A DNA stretch of 64,000 bases from Kribbella monticola (lineage in GTDB: Bacteria > Actinomycetota > Actinomycetes > Propionibacteriales > Kribbellaceae), in the NCBI RefSeq assembly GCF_003261635.1, contig NZ_QFXK01000009.1:434001-498000 (forward strand), given 5' to 3'. Both the position numbers and the translations under genes were made by a program. Below the pieces are notes generated by a model, which ran no database searches, had not been told where the DNA came from, and was given only the letters and a program-made list of their open reading frames with translations. Of the stretch, positions 51,956-61,281 are shown piece by piece (within the stretch, counting starts at the first letter, position 1; each line of letters starts with the position of its first letter).

Positions 51956-54673
51956 TCAGGACACTGCAGTGCGGAGCTGTCGGCGGGAGGTGATGCCGAG
52001 CTTTGCGAACGTCTTGCGGAGATGCCACTCGACCGTGCGCGGGCTGATGAACAGCTGCGCCGCGATCTCTGGGTTGGTCAGGCCGTCGCGAGCCAGGCCG
52101 GCGATCTGCGCCTCCTGGGCCGTGAGGTCGCTGCTGGTCTCCGGTGAGCGCTTGCGGACCGTCTCACCGGTGGCGAGCAACTCGTGCCGGGCCCGTTCGG
52201 CGAAGGCTTCGAGTCCGCCGGCGGTGAAAACGGTGTGGGCCGACCGGAGCTGTTCGCGCGCGTCGACCCGGCGGCCTTCGCGACGCAGCCATTCGCCGTA
52301 CAGGAGTTGTGTTCTGGCCACTTCGACGCGGAGGGTGGTCCGGCTCAGGTGCTCGATCGACCGGCGGTAGGCCTTCTCGTCGGCGCTGAGCAGTGCACGG
52401 ACCCTGGCCTCGATGCCGAGTCCCCAATCGGTCGGCGTGGCAGCGGTGCGTTCGGTCAGCCAGGCGAGAGCGGACTCGACGAGTTCGGTGGCGCCGGTCC
52501 GGGAGGCCGCTTCGGCAAGCTCGCTGACCACCAGTACGCCGTACCCGAGGACGTCCTGCTCGAAGACCCGGAGCGCTGCGTCCCGGGCCTCGTCGTACCG
52601 GCCGAGGCTGTTGCAGAGCACCGACTTCGCAGCGAACGCGAAGTCGACCATGCGGCCCTGCTCGCGCTCGGTGGCCGCCGCGATGGTCGCCTCGATCAGG
52701 TCGGTCGCCGGCTGCTCGGTGCCGCGGAAGGCGGCCAGCAGGAGTCCGCCGAAGCCGACCTCGGGTTTGCCGGTCGCCATGGCGATCTGGCGGCCCTCCT
52801 CGACCAGCCGGGCGACGGCGGCGAGGTCGCCGGTCAGGCAGTCGAGATTGGCGCGGAAATTGAGCGCGAACTGCAACTGGACGAGCGCGCCGGTCTCCCG
52901 GGCCATCCGCTCCTGCCGAACGGCGAGCTCCTGAGCGGCGGCGAAGTCCCAGACCTCCAGTGCGATGATCCCGGCGGCCCGGTTCCCGGCCAGCCAGAGC
53001 CAGCTGCGGACATCCTCGGCGCGGACGATGGCATCGCGCGCCTCGCTCAGAGCCTTGGTGAGGTCCGGTGCGGCAGCCGTATAACCACGCAGGACCCGCT
53101 TCGCGAAAGCCTGCAGCAGCAGATCGGCCGCGGTAGCCGGTTCCACCGGGGGAGGAGCGGCGCTCGCAGCCTGAGCCAGTACGCCGGGAGCGTCGGGCCC
53201 GCTGGCCCAGATCGCCGCCGACATCGCTTCCAGGTGGGCCGTCCGGGCTCGGGTGGCATCGAGCGGTTCGAGTCCTCGGGCGGCCTCGAGCAGCAGGCCG
53301 GCCGCGTCGCGAGCGTGGCCGAGGTCCAGGGCGATCTGTCCGCGCAGCTGTTCGGCCTCAGCTGCCCGGAGTGCGTCGGCAGGCCCGGCGGCCACACTGC
53401 CGAGTAGGGCCAGCGCTGCCTCGAGCGCTCCCGACCCGCGTTTCGCGGCCGCTGCTGCGAGCGCGCGATCGGCTCTGCGACCAGGAGACGGGCTCAGTTC
53501 CGCGGCGCGCTCCAGGAACGCGGCCGCCGCGTGGAAGCCACCGCGCGCCTGCGCTCGCATCGCCGACTGTTCGAGCTCGGCGGCGACCTCTTCGTCGGGC
53601 CGAGACGTCGCCTGCGACCGGTGCCAGGCCCGCCGGTCCGGATCGGTGTCGGCATCGGTCACTTCGGCCAGCGCGCGATGAACGGCCTGCCGCTCCTGCG
53701 GCGAAGCCGTCCGGTACGCCGCCGAGCGCACCAGCGGGTGCCGGAACTGAACCCGCTGCCCGAAGGTGATCAGCCCCGACGCGATCGCGGGCGTCGCCGG
53801 GTCCGCCCCGAGCCCGAGGTGTTCCGCGGCGCGCCAGAGCAAGGTCGCGTCGCCGAGTGGTTCGGCGGCCGCGGTCAGCAGCAGCATCCGGGTCTCCGTG
53901 GGCAGCGATTCGAGGCGACGCACGAAGCCGTCCTCGATCCGGCCGGCCAGCGAGTCCGGCGTCAGGCCGTCGGCCAACTCGGCGGCACTCCAGCTCTGTG
54001 GCAGTTCCAGCAGGGCCAGCGGATTGCCCCGCGTCTCGGCCACGATCCGGTCCCGCACGCGGGGGTCGACCGGCCCCGGCAGCACGGAGTCCAGCAGTGC
54101 CGCCGCGTCGGCCTCGCCGAGACCGCTCAGTTCCAGCTCGGCCAGCCCGGTCAGTTCGTGCTCGCTGCCGTCGCGAACCGCGAAGATCATCACCACCGAC
54201 TCCGCCTCCAGCCGGCGGGCGACGAACGCGAGAATCCGTGCCGACATCAGATCGAGCCACTGGGCGTCGTCGACCACGCACAGCACCGGCTGCTGGTCTG
54301 CGGCGCCGGAGAGTAGGTTCAGGACGGCCAGGCCGATCAGGAACCGGTCCGGCGTCGGCCCGGTCAGCAGGCCGAACGCCGTCCCGAGCGCGTCGTGCTG
54401 AGGCGGCGGGAGCCGGTCGATCGAATCCAGGAACGGCTGGCAGAGCTGATGAAGGCCGGAGTAGGCGAGCTCCATCTCGGACTCGATCCCGACGGCCCTG
54501 GCGATCCGGCAGCTCTGGTTACGGGCCACCAACGAGTCGAGTAGGGCGGACTTGCCGACCCCCGCCTCGCCACGTAGTACCAGGGCCTCGCTCCGGCCGG
54601 ACCGGGCCGCACTGACCAAGCCGTCGAGGAGTGCGAGTTCCCGCTGCCGGCCGCGTAACCCTGTGTCCACCAC
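51956..54673 (-). CDS. Large LuxR-type (LAL-like) ATPase regulator
   Basis: About 905 residues. The N-terminal AAA-type ATPase has Walker A GEAGVGKSALL near residue 35 and Walker B VLCVVDDAQWLD near 135. A long TPR-like alpha-helical middle follows, and the LuxR helix-turn-helix closes it (LTAQEAQIAGLARDGLTNPE, FISPRTVEWHLRKTFAKLGI). LAL-type proteins switch on distant gene clusters in response to a ligand or nucleotide. The GTG pair at 54670/54673 is the chosen start; the open frame continues upstream but without family resemblance. It is alone and divergent from the DUF1345-like gene. Confidence 0.87.
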   Translation of the reverse strand: MVDTGLRGRQRELALLDGLVSAARSGRSEALVLRGEAGVGKSALLDSLVARNQSCRIARAVGIESEMELAYSGLHQLCQPFLDSIDRLPPPQHDALGTAFGLLTGPTPDRFLIGLAVLNLLSGAADQQPVLCVVDDAQWLDLMSARILAFVARRLEAESVVMIFAVRDGSEHELTGLAELELSGLGEADAAALLDSVLPGPVDPRVRDRIVAETRGNPLALLELPQSWSAAELADGLTPDSLAGRIEDGFVRRLESLPTETRMLLLTAAAEPLGDATLLWRAAEHLGLGADPATPAIASGLITFGQRVQFRHPLVRSAAYRTASPQERQAVHRALAEVTDADTDPDRRAWHRSQATSRPDEEVAAELEQSAMRAQARGGFHAAAAFLERAAELSPSPGRRADRALAAAAAKRGSGALEAALALLGSVAAGPADALRAAEAEQLRGQIALDLGHARDAAGLLLEAARGLEPLDATRARTAHLEAMSAAIWASGPDAPGVLAQAASAAPPPVEPATAADLLLQAFAKRVLRGYTAAAPDLTKALSEARDAIVRAEDVRSWLWLAGNRAAGIIALEVWDFAAAQELAVRQERMARETGALVQLQFALNFRANLDCLTGDLAAVARLVEEGRQIAMATGKPEVGFGGLLLAAFRGTEQPATDLIEATIAAATEREQGRMVDFAFAAKSVLCNSLGRYDEARDAALRVFEQDVLGYGVLVVSELAEAASRTGATELVESALAWLTERTAATPTDWGLGIEARVRALLSADEKAYRRSIEHLSRTTLRVEVARTQLLYGEWLRREGRRVDAREQLRSAHTVFTAGGLEAFAERARHELLATGETVRKRSPETSSDLTAQEAQIAGLARDGLTNPEIAAQLFISPRTVEWHLRKTFAKLGITSRRQLRTAVS

Positions 54674-54760
54674 CGCGACAGGCTCGCATCCGGTCCACCC
54701 GCGACGCAACGCGGCCCCGTCGCCCCGCCTCGGGCGCTGGGTTGTGCCAGGGTGGCTGGC

Positions 54761-55459
54761 ATGGCCGAGGAGCGAGCAGGACAGACGCACCCGGGGGAGC
54801 CCCGGCTGCCGGCAGCGGCGGGCGTGATGGTCGCGATCGGGCTGTACGCCGTACTGCCGCGCTCGTTCCAGATCGGGCCGCGCTACGTGATCCCGGCCCT
54901 GGAGTTGTTGCTGTTCATCCCGCTGATGCTGGCCAACCCGCGCCGGATGAGCCGGCAGAACCGGTTGCTGCGCAGGCTGTCGATCGGTCTGGTGCTGCTG
55001 ATCGCGCTGTCCAACACGACCGCGCTGGTGCTGTTGATCCACTCGCTGGTCGTCGGGGACGCGGTGGCCGGCGGGCAACTGCTGGCGGCTGCGGGGCAGG
55101 TCTGGCTGACGAACGTCCTGGTGTTCGCGCTGGCGTACTGGGAGCTGGATCGCGGTGGTCCGGTGACGCGGGCCCGGGTGTCCCGGCCGGGGCTGCCCGA
55201 CGCCGACTTCCGGTTCCCGCAGGACGAGGACCACGACGCGATCAGCGAGGTCGCGGTGCGGTCGTCGGCCAAGTCGGGCTGGGCGCCCGGGTTCATCGAC
55301 TACCTGTACATCTCGGTCACCAACTCGTCGGCCTTCAGCCCGACCGACACCATGCCGCTGAGCGTTCGCGCCAAGCTGCTGATGGCGGTCGAGTCGGTCT
55401 CGGCGCTGATGCTCTCGGTGCTGGTGGTGTCCTTCGCCGTCGGCGCGCTACAGAAATGA
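54761..55459 (+). CDS. DUF1345-like membrane protein
   Basis: About 232 residues with roughly five helices. Near the end, SVTNSSAFSPTDTMPLS followed by a final helix resembles the pore-like loop of DUF1345 and related channel-shaped proteins. Acidic residues stand in the cytoplasmic or external loop (RFPQDEDHDAISEVAVR). A role in ion passage is only a guess. ATG 54761 is taken over the in-frame GTG 54752. It converges on a small gene with six bases between. Confidence 0.72.
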   Translation: MAEERAGQTHPGEPRLPAAAGVMVAIGLYAVLPRSFQIGPRYVIPALELLLFIPLMLANPRRMSRQNRLLRRLSIGLVLLIALSNTTALVLLIHSLVVGDAVAGGQLLAAAGQVWLTNVLVFALAYWELDRGGPVTRARVSRPGLPDADFRFPQDEDHDAISEVAVRSSAKSGWAPGFIDYLYISVTNSSAFSPTDTMPLSVRAKLLMAVESVSALMLSVLVVSFAVGALQK

Positions 55460-55465
55460 GCGGCC

Positions 55466-55699
55466 CTAGTTCCCGAGCGGCATGGGGCATTCCGGCTCGG
55501 TGGCGACGTCGTCCAGGTCGTAGGCGACCAGGGGACAGCGCACGCAGTACAGGAGCCCGTCGTCGAGGTTGCTGACGAGCTCGTGACCGTGGGCCACCAC
55601 CTGCTGGCCGGTCGAGTCGGCCGACGAATCGGTCACGGTCCTCATTTCCCCAGAGAGGCTGCGCAGTGCCTCCCCGGTTCCCCGTGCGTAGGTTTCCAC
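55466..55699 (-). CDS. Small protein with CxxC motif, unknown function
   Basis: About 77 residues. A polar N-terminal half leads to DDGLLYCVRCPLVAYDLDDV with a CxxC and a third cysteine in EPECPMPL. This could hold a metal or a redox disulfide. Two starts fit: GTG 55699 (with AAGGC close by) and ATG 55645. No family is recognised and it could be wholly an RNA-leader or chance frame, but the cysteine pattern argues for a gene. Confidence 0.5.
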   Translation of the reverse strand: METYARGTGEALRSLSGEMRTVTDSSADSTGQQVVAHGHELVSNLDDGLLYCVRCPLVAYDLDDVATEPECPMPLGN

Positions 55700-55761
55700 G
55701 CCTTACAGCTCCATCACACCGTAGTACGGACCTTCATCTGGCTCAGTGGCTGGCATCGAAC

Positions 55762-56736
55762 TCAGCTTGCTGCCTGTTCCTCCCCGATGGCGTTCCACCT
55801 GGTCAGCAGGTGAGTGGCGAACAGATTGTCGATGCCGAGTGAGCAGGCCGCGCCGAAGAGCACGTCCGGTGCCGCTTCGGGATGATCGGCGACGTAGGAG
55901 TCGCAGAGGTCGTGTGCGGCGATCTGCTCGTGGACGGCGTCCGCCTCGACGTGCTCGGTGAAGTAGCGTGCCTGGTCCGCGGTGGCGCCGAGGCGTGCGG
56001 CACCGGCGGCGTACCGGCGGTTCGGCAGGGTGGAGGTCATCTCGAGCGCCGCGAGGTGACCGACCAGCGCACCGACCCAGCGACGATGGAACGCGAACAG
56101 CGACATCACGTTGGACAGCGCCAACGTCACGGCCGGTACGTCGGGAACGTAGTACCCGTAGCTGTCGTCGAGCCCGAGCCAGCGCATCGTCGTACGGAAC
56201 AACTCGGCATGCATCCGCTCGGGCCGGCCGCCGCCGTACTCGTCGGCCTGGATCTCCACCAGCGCGGCCTTCGCCGCCCCGTCCAGGCGGGGGATGCCGA
56301 AGCTGTGCGGGTCGGCCTCCTTCAACTGGTAGACCGACCGGTTGGCGACGAACTCGGCGAACTGGGTCAGGTCGGCGTGCCGATGCAGGTACGCCGCCAG
56401 CGACGGGCCGTCGTCGGCGTCGATCATCCGGCGCAACTGCGTCGACACCGGCTCACTCGTTGCCTTCGGCCACCAGGTGGCGCGGAGCCAGTCCGACCAG
56501 GGCTCCTCGAGCCTGGCCCGGAAGGCCAGGACGTCCGGATCCCACTCGGCCTCGGCGGGTACGCCGTCGAAGCCGCGGTAGCTGAGTTCGTAGCAGCACC
56601 ACAGCGCCAGCTGGAAATCTTCGTCGGCCCACAGTGCCGCGCGGTCGCTGTCGACCGGCGGAATGGGATCCGAGTGGCCTTCCAGGCGGCTGATCAGCCA
56701 GCCGCTCAGTGGCCCCCGTGCAGGCGGTACTCGCAT
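55762..56736 (-). CDS. Iron-containing redox enzyme of the heme-oxygenase-like fold
   Basis: A 324-residue helical protein of the heme-oxygenase-like diiron oxidase group (PF14518). The ligand-bearing helices appear as VEIQADEYGGGRPERMHAEL near residue 165 and EHVEADAVHEQIAAHDLCDS near 270, giving paired Glu/His/Asp residues. Known relatives desaturate or cleave fatty acids or amino acids using O2. ATG 56736 has GAGGAGGG upstream. The divergent gene is a CDGSH iron-sulfur protein, a likely electron donor. Confidence 0.82.
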   Translation of the reverse strand: MRVPPARGPLSGWLISRLEGHSDPIPPVDSDRAALWADEDFQLALWCCYELSYRGFDGVPAEAEWDPDVLAFRARLEEPWSDWLRATWWPKATSEPVSTQLRRMIDADDGPSLAAYLHRHADLTQFAEFVANRSVYQLKEADPHSFGIPRLDGAAKAALVEIQADEYGGGRPERMHAELFRTTMRWLGLDDSYGYYVPDVPAVTLALSNVMSLFAFHRRWVGALVGHLAALEMTSTLPNRRYAAGAARLGATADQARYFTEHVEADAVHEQIAAHDLCDSYVADHPEAAPDVLFGAACSLGIDNLFATHLLTRWNAIGEEQAAS

Positions 56737-56782
56737 CGTCACCCTCCTCGTTCGAGCGGCCGGTACCCGGTCCGAAACCGGT

Positions 56783-57019
56783 ATGCATAAGTTTGGGCAC
56801 CTACTGGTCATGGACGACAAACACAGCGAGGGCGCCGTGATCCGGGCGTACGCCGACGGGCCGCTGCTCGTGCGCGGCGACTTCGAACTACGCGACGAGG
56901 CCGGCGAGCTGATCGATCCGGGCCGCGCCACGATCGCGTTGTGCCGGTGCGGGCGCTCGGCCCGCAAACCGCTGTGCGACGGCACCCACTCCCTGCTCAA
57001 GAAGCGCCGCGAGCCCTAG
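56783..57019 (+). CDS. CDGSH-type iron-sulfur protein
   Basis: About 78 residues. The 2Fe-2S ligands are clear: Cys54, Cys56, Cys65 and His69 in LCRCGRSARKPLCDGTHSLL, the mitoNEET-type C-x-C-x8-C-x3-H set. The rest (AVIRAYADGPLLVRGDFELR) is the family's beta strand. ATG 56810 is an alternative start that fits relatives better. It is divergent from the heme-oxygenase-like diiron enzyme, 46 bases away, so the two probably form an electron-transfer pair. Confidence 0.82.
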   Translation: MHKFGHLLVMDDKHSEGAVIRAYADGPLLVRGDFELRDEAGELIDPGRATIALCRCGRSARKPLCDGTHSLLKKRREP

Positions 57020-57093
57020 CCGCGACCCACCGCCACGGCCGTCCAGCCGCCAGGGCACGTCACCGCAGCGGCCGGGCGCCGCCGGGCCGGGGG

Positions 57094-57303
57094 CTACGGC
57101 CGTTCGCCCTGCCGGCGGTAGGCGCCCGCGACCACCAGGATCGAGCCGAAGGCGAGCAGCGCGATGGCCAGACCGACCGGTCCGTCACCGGTGGCGCTGA
57201 GGATCAGCCCGGCCACGGTCATCGTGAAGCCGAGAGCGGTGAACAGCAGCGATCTCCACACCTGACTCGAGATCCTGCCGGTACGTCGTGGCGGTTCTCC
57301 CAT
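57094..57303 (-). CDS. Small two-helix membrane protein
   Basis: A 69-residue protein with two hydrophobic helices (LLFTALGFTMTVAGLILSAT and VGLAIALLAFGSILVVAGAY) and basic ends. No family is recognised. ATG 57303 was taken. It may be a real small membrane protein; the ribosome site is weak. Confidence 0.55.
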   Translation of the reverse strand: MGEPPRRTGRISSQVWRSLLFTALGFTMTVAGLILSATGDGPVGLAIALLAFGSILVVAGAYRRQGERP

Positions 57304-57411
57304 ACCTGTCCAGTACCCCCGATTAGACAGCGGATGAACGGGGTACCGGGCTCCTACTCGTCGGGCAGTGTGCGGGTACTCGTTGCATGTGTGAGGGAAG
57401 GGCCGGGGGAA

Positions 57412-57750
57412 ATGACCATCGTCGATGGTGAGACCTACGACCAAGCTGCGACGGCGACGCCTGCCGTACGGCTCGAGGTAGATGCCGAGACCGCGCGAGT
57501 CGTAGTCGAGGGTGTGTTGACCGAAGCGGTCGCGGCGGCTGCTCGCGAGTTGCTGGTCGACGCCTGTGAACTGAAGACGGCCGCGGTGATCCTGGATCTG
57601 AGGGCGATCCTGGATCCCGCGGACCACGATGTGCTGCCGCACCTGGTCGACGTTGCGCAGCGGCGGTGCTGGGCTGCCCGGCGCCGGTTCGACCTGACCG
57701 TCGCGGACCCCGAGGTCCGCGAAGCCCTCGCTACCGCCGGAATCTGGTAG
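57412..57750 (+). CDS. STAS-domain protein
   Basis: A 112-residue single STAS-like domain (AVRLEVDAETARVVVEGVLT, TAAVILDLRAILDPADHDVL), the fold of anti-sigma-factor antagonists. The conserved phosphorylatable serine position is taken by an Ile/Leu segment (DLRAILDP), so phosphoswitching may be lost. The last codons are duplicated just after the stop. GGGGGAA precedes the ATG. It is followed by a small acidic protein gene. Confidence 0.75.
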   Translation: MTIVDGETYDQAATATPAVRLEVDAETARVVVEGVLTEAVAAAARELLVDACELKTAAVILDLRAILDPADHDVLPHLVDVAQRRCWAARRRFDLTVADPEVREALATAGIW

Positions 57751-57787
57751 CTCCGCGAAGCCCTCGCTGCCGCCGGAATCTGGGAGC
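57716..57787 (+). repeat. 36-bp tandem duplication across the STAS gene stop
   Basis: Copy 1 (57716-57751) covers the last codons and stop of the STAS gene. Copy 2 (57752-57787) starts the same way, TCCGCGAAGCCCTCGCT, with two changes: one in the middle, and the stop TAG reading GAG. The unit is twelve codons long and in frame, so loss of the first stop would extend the protein by a repeat of its own tail. Confidence 0.9.
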
Positions 57788-57810
57788 TCCGACCCCGAGA
57801 GGACGCTGTG

Positions 57811-57948
57811 ATGACCGACCACCCCGGTGAAGAGCCGTTGGTCGACGACCTCGTCGACGAGACCCGGCTGCCCGAGCAGACCCCCGAGGTCGGCTCACCT
57901 CCCGACGATCAGCCCGACCCGCTGGACCCCGAGCTGTCGGACCGCTGA
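57811..57948 (+). CDS. Small acidic protein of unknown function
   Basis: A 45-residue, strongly acidic and proline-rich peptide (TDHPGEEPLVDDLVDETRLP, then SPPDDQPDPLDPELSDR). GAGAGGA seven bases before ATG 57811 is a good ribosome site, and the frame ends just before the EEP gene's GTG at 57952. It is probably unstructured. It lies between the STAS and EEP genes and may be cotranscribed with both. Confidence 0.55.
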   Translation: MTDHPGEEPLVDDLVDETRLPEQTPEVGSPPDDQPDPLDPELSDR

Positions 57949-57951
57949 CCG

Positions 57952-58770
57952 GTGGACCACCAACTCCGGGCGATGACCTGGAACATCTGGTGGCGGTTCG
58001 GTCCCCGCTGGCGGGAGCGGCAGCCCGGCATCCTGGAGACTCTCCGCCGGTTCACTCCGGACGTGATCGCGCTCCAGGAGGTGTGGGGCACCGAAGCCGG
58101 AACACAGGCCGACGAGCTCGCCGATGCTCTCGGTCTGCAGGCTGTCTTCGCGGCGCCTTCGTATCCGGTGGCGCCGGAGTCACCCGAGAATCCGGACCAG
58201 GAAGGCGTCGAGCTCGGGGTTGCTCTGCTCAGCCGCTGGCCGATCACGCAGTACGAAGCCATCGCGATGCCATCGCGCCATCGCGCCTGGGACCCCGTCG
58301 TACTCAGAGCGACCGTCGAACATCCGGCCGGGCCGCTGCCCGTCCTGGTGGCCTGCCTCGAGCACGCCACTACCTACAGCGACGACCGGCTGGCCCAGGC
58401 CGCTCTGCTGGCTGACCTCGCCACCGATCCCGCGACGGACGGGCCGTGTCCTTCGCTCGCGATGGGCGATCTGAACGCAGCCGCCGACAGCGCCGTACTG
58501 CGGCCGCTGCGCGAGGTGCTGATCGATGCGTGGATCGCGGGCGGGGGTGCCGAGGACGCGGTCACGCTGCCGTCGAGCCATCCGAGCGCTCCGCTCGAAG
58601 CCGGGCCGGAACTCGTCGACCAGCGGATCGACCACATCTTCTACCGGCCGGGTCACGAGGACCAGCTGGTCAACGTCGAGTCGGCGATGATCGCCGGCGA
58701 GGCGGTCGACGGTGTGTTCCCGTCCGACCATCGCGCGGTCGTCTGCGACCTGCGCTGGCACGACCGCTGA
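57952..58770 (+). CDS. Endonuclease/exonuclease/phosphatase-family protein
   Basis: A 272-residue cytoplasmic EEP enzyme with all metal and catalytic boxes: MTWNIWWRF (Asn), ALQEVWG (Glu), ACLEHATT in place of the LxxxH strand, AMGDLNAAAD (Asp, Asn) and SDHRAVVCDL. Members cut DNA or phosphoesters, or inositol phosphates. There is no signal peptide, unlike the EEP protein at 32286. The GTG start is three bases past the upstream small gene. Confidence 0.85.
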   Translation: MDHQLRAMTWNIWWRFGPRWRERQPGILETLRRFTPDVIALQEVWGTEAGTQADELADALGLQAVFAAPSYPVAPESPENPDQEGVELGVALLSRWPITQYEAIAMPSRHRAWDPVVLRATVEHPAGPLPVLVACLEHATTYSDDRLAQAALLADLATDPATDGPCPSLAMGDLNAAADSAVLRPLREVLIDAWIAGGGAEDAVTLPSSHPSAPLEAGPELVDQRIDHIFYRPGHEDQLVNVESAMIAGEAVDGVFPSDHRAVVCDLRWHDR

Positions 58771-58819
58771 TCTTCCGCCTGCCGGCCGACCTGCAGGAAT
58801 GAACCACGCCTCCTCTCGT

Positions 58820-58833
58820 GTTGACATGTCAAC
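58820..58833. promoter_or_regulatory. Palindrome in the LLM flavoenzyme promoter
   Basis: GTTGACATGTCAAC is a perfect 14-bp palindrome, 45 bases before the LLM gene. TTGACA within it could serve as a -35, so a bound repressor would block the promoter directly. The regulator is not identified. Confidence 0.55.
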
Positions 58834-58878
58834 CAGATCTTGCACACTGGACCTGCCAACGAGAGGGAAGGACGCTTG

Positions 58879-59907
58879 ATGAGCGAGCTGTTGTTCGGCC
58901 TCGACACCTTCGGGGACATTCCGGAGGACGACGAGGGCCGGCTGGTGTCGGCGGCGGCCGCGATCCGCCAGGTGATCGACGAGGCGGTGCTCGCAGACGA
59001 GCTCGGCGTCGACGCGATAGCGCTCGGCGAGCACCACCGGCCGGAGTACTCGATCTCCACCCCGGAGACGGTGCTCGCCGCGATCGGGGCGCGCACGTCC
59101 CGGATCAAGCTCGGCTCCGGCGTGACGGTGCTGAGCTCGGACGATCCGGTCCGGGTGTTCCAGCGGTTCTCGACCGTCGACGCGATCTCGAACGGCCGGG
59201 CCGAGGTCATTCTCGGCCGCGGTTCGTTCACCGAGTCGTTCCCGCTGTTCGGCTACGACCTGCAGGACTACGAGGTCCTGTTCGAGGAGAAGCTGCAGCT
59301 GTTCGCGCGGCTGCTCGAGGAGAAGCCGGTCACCTGGAGCGGCACCACTCGCGCCGCGCTGGAGAACGCGGAGGTCTATCCCAAGACCGAGTCCGGCCGG
59401 TTGACGACCTGGGTCGGCGTCGGCGGAACACCACAGTCGGTCGTGCGTACGGCGTACTACGGGCTGCCGCTGATGCTCGCGATCATCGGTGGGTCGCCGG
59501 AGCGGTTCTCGTCGTACGTCGACCTGTACCGGCGGGCGGCCGAGCAGTTCGGGACCGTCGCGCATCCGGTCGGGATGCACTCGCCGGGCTTCGTCGCCGA
59601 CACCGACGAGGAGGCTAAGGAGGTGTTCTGGCCGCGGTACAAGGTGATGCGGGACCGGATCGGGGCGCTGCGCGGCTGGCCGCCGGTGAAGCGGTCCGAG
59701 TTCGACGCCGAGGTTGCCCACGGTTCCATGTACGTCGGTTCGCCGGACACCGTCGCGCAGCGGATCGCCGACGCGGTGAAGAAGCTGGACGTCGGCCGGT
59801 TCGACCTGATCTACAGCGCCGGTTCGGTGCCGGTCAGTGCCCGGCTGAAAGCGGTCGAGCTGTACGGCGCGAAGGTGATCCCGATGGTCCGGGAGCTGCT
59901 GGCATGA
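58879..59907 (+). CDS. LLM-class flavin- or F420-dependent monooxygenase
   Basis: A 342-residue luciferase-like monooxygenase (TIM barrel). [20 protein letters not shown] near residue 45 and [20 protein letters not shown] near 110 are the usual landmarks of the SsuD/LLM branch. It uses FMNH2 or F420; the substrate is unknown. GGGAAGGA precedes the ATG. The stop overlaps the start of the F420-reductase-like gene (ATGA), which suggests that the pair recycles one cofactor. Confidence 0.87.
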   Translation: MSELLFGLDTFGDIPEDDEGRLVSAAAAIRQVIDEAVLADELGVDAIALGEHHRPEYSISTPETVLAAIGARTSRIKLGSGVTVLSSDDPVRVFQRFSTVDAISNGRAEVILGRGSFTESFPLFGYDLQDYEVLFEEKLQLFARLLEEKPVTWSGTTRAALENAEVYPKTESGRLTTWVGVGGTPQSVVRTAYYGLPLMLAIIGGSPERFSSYVDLYRRAAEQFGTVAHPVGMHSPGFVADTDEEAKEVFWPRYKVMRDRIGALRGWPPVKRSEFDAEVAHGSMYVGSPDTVAQRIADAVKKLDVGRFDLIYSAGSVPVSARLKAVELYGAKVIPMVRELLA

Positions 59908-60572
59908 AGCCCACGATCGGAATCCTCGGCGCCGGCAAGGTCGGCACGGTTCTGGCCCGCCTCGCGGTCGCTGCCGGGTACCACGTCCTCATCGCCGGCT
60001 CGGGTGAGGTGTCGAAGATCGCGCTGATCGTCGAGGTCGTCACGCCCGGTGCGGTGGCGACGACGGCGGCCGAAGCAGCAGCACAGGCCGATGTGGTGAT
60101 CCTCGCGCTGCCGCTCGGCAAGTACCGGAGCATCCCGGCCGAGGCGCTGGACGGCAAGCTGGTCATCGACGCGATGAACTACTGGTGGGAGATCGACGGC
60201 CGCCGCGACGACCTGACCGATCCGCGGACGTCGTCCAGTGAGATCGTCCAGGAGTTCCTGCGGGGAGCGCGGGTGGTGAAGGCGTTCAACCACATGGGCT
60301 ACCACGACCTCGAGGACGGCGCCCGGCCGGCCGGAGCCCCGGACCGCAAGGCGATCGCGGTCGCGGGGGAGCCCGGTGACGTCGAGGTGGTCGCGGGGAT
60401 CGTCGACGCACTCGGCTTCGACCCGGTGCCGGCCGGTCCGTTGGCCGAAGGTGTGCGCTTCGGCCCCGACACCGAACTGTTCGGCGCCAACGTCGACGCC
60501 GACGAGGTCCGCGCAATGCTCGACCGCTTCCCGGACACCCTGCGCGGCCGGCTCAGGTCGGTCAGCGGGTGA
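59904..60572 (+). CDS. NADPH-dependent F420 reductase-like protein
   Basis: A 222-residue Rossmann protein with the cofactor loop [17 protein letters not shown] at residues 6-22, [20 protein letters not shown] near 75 and [16 protein letters not shown] near 125, as in F420-NADP oxidoreductases and related NAD(P)-binding proteins. It would pass hydride between NADPH and F420 for the coupled LLM enzyme. It converges with the RibD-type gene, overlapping it by eleven bases. Confidence 0.8.
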   Translation: MKPTIGILGAGKVGTVLARLAVAAGYHVLIAGSGEVSKIALIVEVVTPGAVATTAAEAAAQADVVILALPLGKYRSIPAEALDGKLVIDAMNYWWEIDGRRDDLTDPRTSSSEIVQEFLRGARVVKAFNHMGYHDLEDGARPAGAPDRKAIAVAGEPGDVEVVAGIVDALGFDPVPAGPLAEGVRFGPDTELFGANVDADEVRAMLDRFPDTLRGRLRSVSG

Positions 60573-61137
60573 CGTCGTACACCAGCTTCTGGATTCCGTT
60601 CGGGTAGGACTGGCTCTCGACGAGGGTCAGGTTCTGCTGGTCCTTGTCGCTTTCGCTGAACATTCGCTTGCCGGCGCCGAGCAGGACCGGGAAGACCAGC
60701 AGGTGGTAGCGGTCGATCAGGCCGGCGTCGGACAGGTTGCGGTTCAGGGTGGCGCTGCCATGGATGATGATCGGACCGCCCTCGGTCTGCTTGAGCGCCG
60801 CGACGTCGTCCAGCGACCGCAGGATGGTGGTCTCGCCCCAGGTGGACACCAGGTCCTGGTCCTGCAGGGTGGTCGATACGACGTACTTCGGCATCGCGTT
60901 GTAGCCGGCGAAGTCGACAGTCATCCCGGGCCAGACCGGCGCGAACGCCTGGTAGCTGACGCGGCCCATCATCATGGCCGTGGCCTCGTTCTGTTCGCGG
61001 CCCTTCAGTTCGTACGCGGCCTCGTCGTACGCGACGGCTTTGAAGGTCCAGCCCGAGTTGCGGTAGCCCGGTTCTCCGCCGGGCGCCTCGACGACGCCGT
61101 CGAGTGAAACGAACGCGGTGGCGATCAGGGTGCGCAT
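60562..61137 (-). CDS. RibD C-terminal-like (dihydrofolate reductase-family) protein
   Basis: A 191-residue reductase-fold protein. [20 protein letters not shown] at the start, [28 protein letters not shown] and [20 protein letters not shown] are the family's steps. Members bind NADPH, but most of these stand-alone copies have no known substrate. GGAGGAC before ATG 61137 sets the start. It is alone on its strand. Confidence 0.87.
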   Translation of the reverse strand: MRTLIATAFVSLDGVVEAPGGEPGYRNSGWTFKAVAYDEAAYELKGREQNEATAMMMGRVSYQAFAPVWPGMTVDFAGYNAMPKYVVSTTLQDQDLVSTWGETTILRSLDDVAALKQTEGGPIIIHGSATLNRNLSDAGLIDRYHLLVFPVLLGAGKRMFSESDKDQQNLTLVESQSYPNGIQKLVYDVTR

Positions 61138-61281
61138 CTGTTGTCCTCCGTGGGATTCGATCCGGTGTGCTGTCGTCACTGCGTCGAGCGCACAGTGCCC
61201 GGATGGACATCCAACACGGAGTGATCTGGATCACCTCCACCGGCCGGCTCGAGCATCGCAGCATGGCCTGGAGCCGACGAC

